Below, piece by piece: positions 25,943-34,900 of a DNA stretch of 64,000 bases (position 1 is its first letter; each line of letters opens with the position of its first letter). The notes beneath the pieces were generated by a model, which was given only the letters and a program-made list of their open reading frames with translations, had not been told where the DNA came from and did no database searches. The position numbers and the translations under genes were made by a program. Origin of the DNA: DASYQD01 sp963837455. GTDB taxonomy: Bacteria; Acidobacteriota; Thermoanaerobaculia; Multivoradales; JAIOJS01. Location of the stretch: the NCBI GenBank assembly GCA_963837455.1, contig CAWINM010000007.1, forward strand, positions 1 to 64,000, written 5' to 3'.

Positions 25943-27586
25943 ATGCGCGACGCAGCGCCCGCGGGAGCGCCTGCCGCGGCGGCGCCGGCGGCCTCCGACT
26001 ACGACGTGGTGGTGATCGGTGGCGCCCTCGCCGGCGCCTCCGCGGCGCTGTTGCTGCGACGGATGGTCCCCGGCTGCCGGGTGCTGGTGGTCGAACGCCA
26101 GCCGTCCCACGGCAGGAAGGTCGGAGAGGCGACCGTCGAGCTCTCGGGGATGTTCCTCACCCGCGTGCTGGGCCTCTATGACCACCTCGTGCGCACGCAT
26201 CTGCCCAAGCACGGGCTCCGCTTCTGGTTCAGCGACGGCCCCGACCGCAGCGTCACCGAGCTCAGCGACATCGGTGCGCGCAAGGTCTCCGGCTACCCGT
26301 CCTTCCAGCTCGACCGCAGCAAGCTCGACGAGCACGTGCTGGCGGCGGCGGTGGCGGCGGGGGTGGAGCTGGCGCGGCCGGCGAAGGTCACCGCCGTCGA
26401 GCTCACCTTTCCGCGCTGTCGCCTGCGACTCGAGTCCGCCTGCGGGGAGCGCGAGGTCACCAGCCGCTGGGTCGTCGACGCCTCCGGCCGGCAGACTTTC
26501 CTCGCCCGCCGACTGCACCTGCTCGAGCGCGTCGACAGGCACCCCACGGCGGCGGCGTGGGCGCGCTTCCGCGGCGTCGCCGACCTCGACGGGCCGGCGG
26601 TGCTCGGCGACGACCCGCGCCACGCGCGCCTGCCCTTCGTCTCGGCGTCACGCCGCCTCGCCACCAACCACTTCTGCGGCTACGGCTACTGGTGCTGGGC
26701 CATCCCCCTCGGAGGCGGCGAGACCAGCGTCGGCGTGGTCTACGACAAGCGTCTCTTCGACTGGCCCACGGCGGGGAGGCTCAGGGAGCAGTTTCGCCAC
26801 TTCGTCACCCGCGAGGTGGCCGGCCTGCGCGAGCTGCTCGCCCCCGCCACCATGGACGAGGACGACTTCCTCGCCTACGCGCACCTGCCCTATCGGTCGC
26901 GGCAGTACGCCGGGCCGGGGTGGGCTTTGGTGGGCGACGCGGGGGCCTTCCTCGACCCCTACTACAGCCCCGGCCTCGACCACCTCGCGATGTCGGTGTG
27001 GGCGACGGTGCGGCTGCTCGGCCGCGACCTCGGCGGCGAGCTCGATGCCGCGGGCCTCGACACGGCCCTGGAGCGGCACAACGGGGAGTTTCAGCGCTCC
27101 TACGACCGCTGGCTCGAGGCCCTCTACGTCGACAGGTACGAGCTGCTGGGCGATGCCGAGCTGACGGTGGCGAGCTTCCTCTGGGACACCGGCATGTACT
27201 ACCTGGGCATCGTGCAGCCGCGCTTCGACGACCTCGATCAGCTCGCCTCACCGGCCTTCGGCGAGGACATCTGGCAGGCGCGGCTCGCCGCGCGGGTGAT
27301 GATCGCCTTCAAGCGGCGCCTGGTGAGGCTCGCCCGCTACCGGCGCGCGCTCGGCACCTACGGCCGGCGCAACCTCGGCTGGCGTCTCTACCCTGCACCG
27401 TTCGACCCGCAGCGCCAGCATGCGCTGGCGCTGGTACGGCAGGGGCTGGCGATCTGGTGGCGGCTCGAGCGCGAGTACCTGCGCTACCGGCTCGTCCACC
27501 GGCGTCCGGCGGTGGAGGTGCCGCCGCCCTTCCGCGCGGAGGAACCGGCGACGCCCAACGATGCGGTGGTGGCGGGAGCGTCCTGA
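25943..27586 (+). CDS. FAD-dependent halogenase-like oxidoreductase
   Basis: A 547-residue flavoprotein. The N-terminal dinucleotide-binding motif is VVIGGALAGASAALLLRR (residues 23-40), followed by KVGEATVELSGMFL, a GEAT/GEST-type segment seen in flavin-dependent halogenases. Trp250 to Pro255 read WCWAIP, matching the WxWxIP motif used to recognise such halogenases, and GWALVGDAGAFLDPYYSPG is the second FAD-contact motif. Halogenases and epoxidising or hydroxylating relatives share these features, so halogenation is a proposal. It is divergent from the ketosynthase/ligase operon, 97 nt away. A TACACT hexamer ends 8 nt before the ATG and no Shine-Dalgarno is present, consistent with a leaderless message. 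Confidence 0.78.
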   Translation: MRDAAPAGAPAAAAPAASDYDVVVIGGALAGASAALLLRRMVPGCRVLVVERQPSHGRKVGEATVELSGMFLTRVLGLYDHLVRTHLPKHGLRFWFSDGPDRSVTELSDIGARKVSGYPSFQLDRSKLDEHVLAAAVAAGVELARPAKVTAVELTFPRCRLRLESACGEREVTSRWVVDASGRQTFLARRLHLLERVDRHPTAAAWARFRGVADLDGPAVLGDDPRHARLPFVSASRRLATNHFCGYGYWCWAIPLGGGETSVGVVYDKRLFDWPTAGRLREQFRHFVTREVAGLRELLAPATMDEDDFLAYAHLPYRSRQYAGPGWALVGDAGAFLDPYYSPGLDHLAMSVWATVRLLGRDLGGELDAAGLDTALERHNGEFQRSYDRWLEALYVDRYELLGDAELTVASFLWDTGMYYLGIVQPRFDDLDQLASPAFGEDIWQARLAARVMIAFKRRLVRLARYRRALGTYGRRNLGWRLYPAPFDPQRQHALALVRQGLAIWWRLEREYLRYRLVHRRPAVEVPPPFRAEEPATPNDAVVAGAS

Positions 27587-27619
27587 GGGCGCCCGGCGAG
27601 GAGCGGAGGAGTCACCCGG

Positions 27620-28471
27620 ATGAGCGATCGCTATCTCGCCGCCGTCGTCCAGCTCACCTCGACGTCCGATGCCGAGGCGAGCTGCGCCAGCGCCGAGGCG
27701 CTGGTGCGCGAGGCTGCGGCGCGCGGCGCCGTCCTCGTCGCCACTCCCGAGAACACCAACTTCCTCGGGCCGCACGAGGAGAAAGTGCGGCGCGCCGAGC
27801 CCCTCGACGGCCCCACCTGCCGGCGCTTCGCGGCGCTCGCCGCCGAGCTCGGCATCCACCTGCTGCTCGGCTCCTTCAACGAGCGGGTGGCGGCGCCGTC
27901 GTCCGCAGCTGCCGCCGCGGCGGCGGGCGCCGGCCCGCGCTGCCACAACACCAGCGTGCTCTTCGGCCCCGACGGCGGCGTGCTCGCGGTCTACCGCAAG
28001 ATCCACCTCTTCGACGTCGCTGTGCCTCCGGACGTCTTTTTCCAGGAGTCGTCGACGGTGGCGGCCGGGGACGAGGTGGTGGTGGCCGAGACGGCGCTCG
28101 GGCGTCTCGGCCTCAGCATCTGCTACGACCTGCGCTTCCCCGAGCTCTACCGTGAGCTGTCGCGGCGCGGCGCGGAGCTCCTCGCGGTGCCCTCGGCGTT
28201 CACCCTCACCACGGGCAAGGACCACTGGGAGCCGCTGCTGCGTGCGCGCGCCATCGAGAACCAGTGCTTCCTGCTGGCGCCGGCGCAGCACGGTCGCCAC
28301 GACGATGGCGGGCTGCGGCACAGCTGGGGCCACGCGATGATCGTCGACCCCTGGGGGCACGCGCTGGCGCTCGCCGCCGACGGCCCCGGCATCGCGGTGG
28401 CAGAGGTCGATCTCGCGCGGTTGCGCCGCGTGCGCGCCCACCTGCCGGCGCTCTCCCACCGTCGGCTATAG
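27620..28471 (+). CDS. Carbon-nitrogen hydrolase (nitrilase superfamily, Nit1/deaminated glutathione amidase type)
   Basis: A 283-residue amidase of the nitrilase superfamily. The Glu-Lys-Cys triad is visible: Glu44 in VATPENTNF, Lys in VYRKIHLFD and Cys in GLSICYDLRFPELYR. The CYDLRFPELYR wording is closest to the Nit1/NIT2-like group, which hydrolyses deaminated glutathione to alpha-ketoglutarate and Cys-Gly as metabolite repair. An insertion of low-complexity alanines (near residues 94-104) lies between the Glu and Lys motifs. Good Shine-Dalgarno (GGAGGAGT) upstream. It follows the flavoprotein by 33 nt, so co-transcription is possible although the functions are not obviously linked. Confidence 0.88.
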   Translation: MSDRYLAAVVQLTSTSDAEASCASAEALVREAAARGAVLVATPENTNFLGPHEEKVRRAEPLDGPTCRRFAALAAELGIHLLLGSFNERVAAPSSAAAAAAAGAGPRCHNTSVLFGPDGGVLAVYRKIHLFDVAVPPDVFFQESSTVAAGDEVVVAETALGRLGLSICYDLRFPELYRELSRRGAELLAVPSAFTLTTGKDHWEPLLRARAIENQCFLLAPAQHGRHDDGGLRHSWGHAMIVDPWGHALALAADGPGIAVAEVDLARLRRVRAHLPALSHRRL

Positions 28472-28564
28472 GCGCGCCAGGCCTCGCCGCGCAGCCTGCC
28501 GAGCTCCTGACGAGGTTCCCGTGGGAGCCATCCGCGGCACTGGCGACTGGTAGTCTCGGGCGCC

Positions 28565-28963
28565 ATGGTCCGCATGCCGCTCCGCATGCCGATGCTGGTG
28601 CCGCTGCTCGTCGCCGCGGGCATGCGCTCCCCCTACCAGCAACTCAAGAACCAGATCCTCTCGGTGGTCGGGCTGTCGAAGGACGCCGTGCACCTCTACA
28701 TCGGCATCGGCTGCTTCCTGCTCTCGATTCTCGTGCTGCGCCTGTCGCCCACCGCCTATCGCGCGCTCCTGCTCGGCTTCGTGGTGTCGCTCGCCATGGA
28801 GGCGATGGACCTGCACGACAACGTGCGCTACCGCGAGACGACGCGCGCCCTGGCCAGCCTGCACGACGTCGTCAACACCAACCTGCTCCCCTACCTGATC
28901 GTGGTGGCGCTGCGGCTGCGCCTCGGGAGCCGGGGACGAGGGCGCGACAAGGCCGCCGGGTGA
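28565..28963 (+). CDS. Small membrane protein, hypothetical
   Basis: A 132-residue protein with three predicted membrane segments (MLVPLLVAAGM, LYIGIGCFLLSILVL, ALLLGFVVSLAMEAM) and a conserved-looking acidic/His segment after the third (EAMDLHDNVRYRET). No family can be named. There is no Shine-Dalgarno; a TAGTCT hexamer at 28551-28556 ends 8 nt before the ATG, suggesting its own leaderless promoter. It converges on the BNR-repeat gene, with 21 nt between stop codons. Confidence 0.6.
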   Translation: MVRMPLRMPMLVPLLVAAGMRSPYQQLKNQILSVVGLSKDAVHLYIGIGCFLLSILVLRLSPTAYRALLLGFVVSLAMEAMDLHDNVRYRETTRALASLHDVVNTNLLPYLIVVALRLRLGSRGRGRDKAAG

Positions 28964-28984
28964 CCCTCGCCGGCGAGGGTGCCG

Positions 28985-30502
28985 TCAGCGCACGCCGGCG
29001 GTGAAGACGTCGGGCTGCCGGCGATCGGGGTCGAGCGCCGACGCCCCGTAGGTGGCCACGAAGAGCGCGTGGAAGAGGCGCGCGCCGGCGACCAGGCCCT
29101 GGTAGTCGCCGAGGAACTTGCCGCCCGAGAAAGCGGCGAAGGTGGCGTCCCAGGTGGCGCGACTGATGCGCCGGCTGGGGGTGAAGCTGCGGCCGTCGTT
29201 GGTGGAGAAGGTGAGGTACTCGTCGACGCCGAGGCTGCGGCTGGGGTCGTTGCGCAGGGAGTAGTAGGCGACGCCGACGCGGCCGTGACCATCGACCGCC
29301 ACCGCCGGGGTGAAGCTGGGCGCGTCGGACGGACCGTCGGAGACTCGAATGGGCTCGCCCCAGCTCTCGCCGCGGTCGCGCGAGCGCGCCAGCAGCACCT
29401 GGTCGATGGCGCCGGTGTTGCGGGCGTCCTGCCAGACGACGTAGAGGGCGCCGTTGCGCGCGTCGACGGCGGCCGCCGGCAGGCCGTCGCCGGTGCGCAT
29501 GTCGACGACGCCGGCGGCGAACGCGTCGGCGATGTGGACGGCGGGGCTCCAGGTGGCGCCGCCATCGCTCGAGCGCATCGTCATCAGCTCGACGTGGTCG
29601 GCGGCGTCGAATCGTTCCCACACCAGGTGGACGACGCCGCCCTTGCCGACCAGCGGCAGCACGCCGATGTTGACACCGCCCTGGACGGTGAGCGGGGGAG
29701 CGAAGGTGGCTCCGCCGTCGTCGGACCAGGAGACCATGAGCGGCTGGCCGCTGGTCTCCGTGGCTCTGTCCCAGGCCACGTAGACCCGGCCGCGAAACCG
29801 GCTGTCGCGGCGGTTGTCGACGACGATCGCTTCCTTGTCGTCGAAGTCGGTGCCGCTCGGGCGGTGCACGGTGACCGGGTCGCCCCAGGTGGCGCCGCCG
29901 TTGGTCGAGGTGGAGACGACGACGGCGTTGTCGGGGCGCGTCTCGTCGAAGGCGAGCGAGACGTAGTAGGCGCGGCCATTGGAGCCGAAGGCCACCCAGG
30001 GATCGGAGGCCCGCTCCCAGGGGCCGCCGGTGGCGAGGGTGAGCGCCGGGATGAGGCCCTGGTGCCAGTGGCGGCCGGTGTCGGTGGAAAACGAGTAGGA
30101 GAGCGCGCGGGCGCCACCCTCGACGAAGCGGTTCTCCTGGAAGCCGGCCAACATCCGCCGCTCGTTGGCAGGGTCGATGGCGAGGAACGGCTCGGCCTGG
30201 GTCTCCGCCTGCGCCGTGCTGCCATCGGGGGCCAGCAGGTCGGCGCTCACCCGCACGTTGCTCACCGCGGCGGTGCGGGATGCGCGCACCGCGAGCTCCG
30301 GCAGCTCGACGGCGGGTCGCTCGCCACCCGGCAGGGCGCCGCCGTCGAGGCGCAGCTCGTGCTCGTGCTCCTCGATCCAACGGGCGCGAGAGAACGCCGG
30401 TTCATCGGGGCGTCCGGGAATGGGGCCGGCGGGCGATCCCGCCTGCGCGCCGAGCAGCAGTGCGAAGGCCCCCAGCGAGAGAGCGAGGGTGAGGCGATGC
30501 AT
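28985..30502 (-). CDS. Secreted sialidase-like (BNR/Asp-box) beta-propeller protein
   Basis: A 505-residue exported protein with a signal peptide (HRLTLALSLGAFALLLGAQA). The mature part holds repeated Asp-box motifs of the S-x-D-x-G-x-T-W type: STSTNGGATWGDP, SWSDDGGATFAPP, RSSDGGATWSPA, RSRDRGESWGEP, STNDGRSFTPS, each followed by a short strand, giving a six-bladed sialidase-like propeller. Repeats such as WVAFGSNGRAYYVSLAF and PAAAVDARNGALYVVWQDARN are common in secreted bacterial proteins of unknown role. The sialidase catalytic Arg triad cannot be recognised, so sialidase activity is not claimed. It may bind or cleave glycans, or simply be a surface protein. Confidence 0.78.
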   Translation of the reverse strand: MHRLTLALSLGAFALLLGAQAGSPAGPIPGRPDEPAFSRARWIEEHEHELRLDGGALPGGERPAVELPELAVRASRTAAVSNVRVSADLLAPDGSTAQAETQAEPFLAIDPANERRMLAGFQENRFVEGGARALSYSFSTDTGRHWHQGLIPALTLATGGPWERASDPWVAFGSNGRAYYVSLAFDETRPDNAVVVSTSTNGGATWGDPVTVHRPSGTDFDDKEAIVVDNRRDSRFRGRVYVAWDRATETSGQPLMVSWSDDGGATFAPPLTVQGGVNIGVLPLVGKGGVVHLVWERFDAADHVELMTMRSSDGGATWSPAVHIADAFAAGVVDMRTGDGLPAAAVDARNGALYVVWQDARNTGAIDQVLLARSRDRGESWGEPIRVSDGPSDAPSFTPAVAVDGHGRVGVAYYSLRNDPSRSLGVDEYLTFSTNDGRSFTPSRRISRATWDATFAAFSGGKFLGDYQGLVAGARLFHALFVATYGASALDPDRRQPDVFTAGVR

Positions 30503-30578
30503 CGGCGACTCTGCCGTTAGAGCCGTCGGCGCGCCGACTTCCTTCGCTCCACGAGTCGCCGAGCCCGTCGCGACGCGT

Positions 30579-31730
30579 TCACACGCCGAGCAGCTGTGCC
30601 AGCACCTCGACCCCCTCGCGCACCCGCTCGGGTGGCGCCGCCGTGTAGCAGAGGCGCACGTGAGTGGGGTAGGGGCCGAAGCTCGGTCCCGGTGCCAGGA
30701 ACAGCCCGCCATCGGCGCAGCGGGCGAGGAAGCCGTCGAGCCCCTCCTCGTCGAGCCACGGCGCGACGTCGAGGAACAGGAAGGTGCTCCCCTGGGGCGC
30801 CGGCAAGCGCAGCCGCGCGGCGGCCCAGCGCCCGGTCTCGCGGTACTGCTCGCGCGCGGCCGCAGCCCAGGCGTCGCCCGGACCGGCGAGCGCCGCCACC
30901 GCCGCCAGCTGCGACGCGGTGGGGGTCGAGTAGAAGGTGTGGGTGGCAACCTTGCGCAGCTCGCCCATCGCCGCTGCCGGACCGACCACGTACCCGCAGC
31001 GATTGCCGGCCATGCCGTAAGCCTTGGAGAAGGAGTGTGCGGCGAAGGTGCGCTCCGGGTCGAGGGGCCGGGTGAAGGCGTGTTCTCCCTCGAACTGGTA
31101 ATGCTCGTAGACCTCGTCGGCGATCACCCACAGGTCGTGTGCCGCCGCCCAGTCGACGAGCGCGCGCAGCACCGCCGACGGGATCACCAGGCCGGTGGGG
31201 TTGTTGGGGGTGTTGAAGTAGAGGGCCACGGTGCGGCCGGTGCGGTGGCGCTCGACGCGCTCCACCGCCTCCTCGGCGCTGGCGACCTCGCCGAGGAAGG
31301 GGACTGCCACCGGCGTGCCGTGGAAGGAGCGCACGATCCCCGAGATCAGCGGCCAGAAGGGGGCGAGCAGCAGCACCTCCTCGCCCGGGCTGACCAGGGC
31401 CCCGACGGCGGCGCCCAGGGCCCCGGTGGCACCGGCGGCGATGAGCACGTTGTCGGTCGTCGTGGGCACGCCGCTCTTGCGCTCGACGTAGCGGGCCACT
31501 GCCGCCAGCAGCTCGGGGTGCCCCTGCGGCGCCGTGTAGCGGTGCATGCCGGGGTGCTCGCCGACGCGGAGGTCCTCCATCCGGCAGCCGGTCGGGGGCT
31601 CCATCCAGGTGTCGCCTACGTGCAGGGGGTACACCGGTCCCTGATGAGTGGCGAGCTTCTGGGCCAGCCGCGAGTAGACCGATCCGGAGATTCCCGTGAC
31701 GGTGGGGGAGAGCGCGGGGTGACGCGGCAT
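30579..31730 (-). CDS. PLP-dependent aminotransferase, class I/II
   Basis: A 383-residue fold-type I aminotransferase. Motifs: the cofactor loop GATGALGAA, NTPNNPTG (substrate/PLP contact), the ADEVYEHY Asp-x-x-Tyr pair, the PLP Lys in SFSKAYGMAGNRCGY, and a C-terminal Arg in THVRLCY that binds the substrate carboxylate. It resembles aspartate or aromatic aminotransferases of the I-gamma type; amino donor and acceptor cannot be fixed. A TAGCAT hexamer ends 6 nt before the ATG and no Shine-Dalgarno exists, so the transcript may be leaderless. Likely monocistronic; the upstream tamB/tamA genes on the same strand end 189 nt away. Confidence 0.9.
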   Translation of the reverse strand: MPRHPALSPTVTGISGSVYSRLAQKLATHQGPVYPLHVGDTWMEPPTGCRMEDLRVGEHPGMHRYTAPQGHPELLAAVARYVERKSGVPTTTDNVLIAAGATGALGAAVGALVSPGEEVLLLAPFWPLISGIVRSFHGTPVAVPFLGEVASAEEAVERVERHRTGRTVALYFNTPNNPTGLVIPSAVLRALVDWAAAHDLWVIADEVYEHYQFEGEHAFTRPLDPERTFAAHSFSKAYGMAGNRCGYVVGPAAAMGELRKVATHTFYSTPTASQLAAVAALAGPGDAWAAAAREQYRETGRWAAARLRLPAPQGSTFLFLDVAPWLDEEGLDGFLARCADGGLFLAPGPSFGPYPTHVRLCYTAAPPERVREGVEVLAQLLGV

Positions 31731-31736
31731 GCGCCG

Positions 31737-31742
31737 ATGCTA
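31737..31742 (-). promoter_or_regulatory. Putative -10 box of a leaderless aminotransferase transcript
   Basis: TAGCAT on the minus strand ends 6 nt before the aminotransferase ATG. A transcript starting 6-7 nt downstream would begin at the start codon. No clear -35 is visible, and no Shine-Dalgarno is present. Confidence 0.4.
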
Positions 31743-31919
31743 ACCCGGGTTCGCCTCGCGGCTCAGCCAGCGGCGCGCGGCTCTCCGGCGCGGTGCGGCG
31801 GCGCCGGGGCATCGGGCGCAGGAGGAGCACCGGGAGCCGCCGCCCCGCATCGCGGGCGAAGGGCCGGCTGGCGCGGCGGCGCGAGCGCGCACGAGCGCCG
31901 GGACTCGTCGCGGGTGGCC

Positions 31920-34900
31920 TCACCGCGGCGGCTGCGGCGGCTCGGGCTGCTTCCGATCCTCCGCCTGCGGCCCCACCTGCTGCGCCTGCGGCCGCGCCGT
32001 CTCGGTGCCGTGGGGAGCCGGCTCGGCGCCAGCGGGCCCGACGGGTACCTTGGGCGGTGTCGTCATCTCCTCGGGCGAGACCCGCGGCAGGTCGTGCTGG
32101 TGGTAGCGCTGGCGGAGCTCCTCGCGGCTGGGCGGTCCGTGCTCGACCGTGTAGAGGACGTCACCGGTGGTACGCGCCCCCGTCTCCGCCTCGATTTGCA
32201 AGTGCTCGCTCACCTTGTAGCGCAGCCGCAGGGTGCTGGCGGCGTCGAAGATGCCGACGCCGTAGGAGACGTAGAGGCGCGGCGAGAGGTACTTGCCGAC
32301 CACGAAGGCCGCTTGCTCGTAGGTCTTGCCGGAGACGATGCTCGCCTCCTCGAGACCGAGCGAGGCGCCCACCTTCTTCGCCAGGAGGCTGCCGCCGCGA
32401 ACCCCGAGGCTGGTCGCAGCCGACGTCAGCAGGCTCCCCTCCTGTGGCTGTGCCGACTCCAGCGGGCGCCCGAGGACGAGGTAGGAGAGCGCCTCGCTCT
32501 CGCTCATCGTCGGCTGCGACCAGACGGTGACCTCGGGCTGCCGCAGCGTGCCGCGGGCGTCGATGCCGGCCACCACGTTGTCCTCCGCCACGTTGCGATG
32601 GGCGCGGACGTCGATGCCGGGGTCGAGGATCGAGCCGCCAGCGAAGTAGAGCCGGCCGTGCTCGATGACGAGGTTCTGTCCGTAGGCCTTGAAGGTGCCC
32701 TCGGCGAGCTCGAGCTCGCCGTTGGCGCGGGTGTCCTGTCCGGGCTCCTCGATCACCAGGACGGCGCCGCGCACCTTGGTCTCGAGACCCTGGGCGGAGA
32801 GGTTGACGTCGTTGCCGAGCACGATGCGCACGCGGGCGGAGGTGCGCGTGCCGGTGTTCACGGCCTGCGGCACTAGGGAGCCCACGAATACGACGTCGCT
32901 CGACGGCTGCACCGCCCCGGCCGGGCTTGACTTGTAGACGACCTTCGCCTGCGGCACCTGGACGCTGCCCACCACCCGCAGCAGCGAGCCGTCGTAGGCG
33001 AGCTGCAGGTTGGGGTCGGCGACGACGTGGGCCTCGTCGAGGTTGGCGACTTCGACGCGCTGGCCGACGAGGTCCAGTCGCAGCGGGTGCTCCTTGCCGG
33101 GCAGTAGCGGTGTGGTGCCGCCGACCTTCAGGGTGCCGGCGCCGGAGCGCAGGCTGCCCGCGATGGTGAGCGGCCCGTGGCCATCGCCGGTGGCGGCGAG
33201 CTCGATCTCGGTGAGCTGCAGACCGAGGCTGGGTACGGCGGCGCTCGCTCCGGTGAGGCGGACGCTGCCGGCCACGGAGGGCTCGGCCAGGGTGCCTGAG
33301 AGGGCGAGGTCGGCGCTTGCCAGACCGCTGGTGGTGCCCAGCGTCGGCACCGCCGCCTGCAGGAAGCGCAGGTCGCCGAGCTGGGCCGTGAGGCGTCCGA
33401 CCAGGGGCTGCTCGCCGGCGTCGCGTCCGAGGTGGTAGCCCGCGAGGTTGACCGAGCCGCGGACCCTGCCACCGTCGGCGAGGGCGAGGTCAGCGAGAAC
33501 GGCGACGCCGGCGGGGTCGGCGGTGAGGCGCACGTCACCTCCTGCGACCTGGGCTCGCGTGGCGTCGCCGCCGGTGGCGCTCCACAGCGCGGTGCCGGGG
33601 CTTGGTCGCAGTGTCGCCTGGCCAAGCAGCACGCCATCGGGCGTGGTGCGCAGCTGGGCCTCGCCGTCTATCGTTCCCGCGAGCCGCAGATCGCCCGGCA
33701 GGAGCCGCTCGAGGGTCGCGAGCGGCAGCTCGCGTGCCGTCGCCGCGATTGCCAGCCGCTCGCCTCCGGGGCTCGCCTGGGAGCGCCAGTCGAGGTCGGC
33801 GCACAGCCGCGCAGCCTGCGACTCCCAGCAGAGCTGCCGTATCCGTGCCTCGCTGCCGCCGATCGTCACCCGGGTGGGCGCCGCCAGCCGCCACTGGCCG
33901 AGCTCGCCGGCCTCGGCGCCGAGTCGTGTCAGCGTGCCGCTCCAGTGCGGCGTCGCGGTGGAGCCATCGGCGGTGGATGGTCCCGTGCCCAGGCCGCCGA
34001 GACCGCCGTTGGCCTCGAGGTCCAGGGTCTCCTCGACGCCGCGCAGCGTCAGGCGGACGTCGTGCGTCTCGCGGGTGCCGTGCGCCGAGAAACGCAGGCT
34101 GTCGATGGGCTGGTGGCGTACGCGAAGGTCGTCGGCGGTGATCGCGACGTCGAGGACGCCGCCGGCCGCCAGGTCGAGCGTGAGGTGGCCTCCAACCGCG
34201 GCGGCCTGGTCCGTGCCCCAGCCCACTCGCGCACCTCTGAAGGAGACGGTGACGACCGGGGCCGCGGTGGCGCCGCGCAGCGTGCCGCCGGCGGAGACGA
34301 TGCCGGTGGCGCCCGCAGCCAGCGACGCGAGGTCGAGCCGCTGGACGTCGAAGGTGAGGGCGAGCTGCGGCGAGATCTCGCCGGAGGCGGCGAGCCGGCC
34401 GGGTCCCCAGCCGCCCGCGACGCCGGAGAGGCTCACCGTGCCCTGGTGCAGGAGAACCGTGCCGTGGGCGGTGAGCGGTCGCTCGCGAAGCGTGCCGGCG
34501 ACGTCGGCGACCGTCACCTCGCCATTGATGCCTCCGCCCACGGCCTCGCCGTGGGTGCGGAAGGTGCCGGACAGCGAGCCGTTCCAGCCGGCGAAGGCCG
34601 TCCCGGGATCGAGCCTGGTGGCGCTCCCCTGCAGGCGCCAGGAGAGGTTCGGCTGCCACGCGATGGTCCCGGCGGCGGTCGCGCTGCCGCCGAGGAAAGC
34701 CCCTTCGAGGCGCGACAGCTCGGCGCGCCTGTCGGTGCCTCGCCCCACCAGGTGCCAGTCGCCGCCGGCGAGGCCGGCCGGCAGCTGCGGCAAGAGCGCC
34801 GCCGGGCTCATGCCGTGGGTGCGAGCGTCGGCGCGCCAGGAGATGCCACGCTCGCCCCAGTCGAGGCCGCCGGTGGCGACCAGCGTGCCACTCGCGGCCT

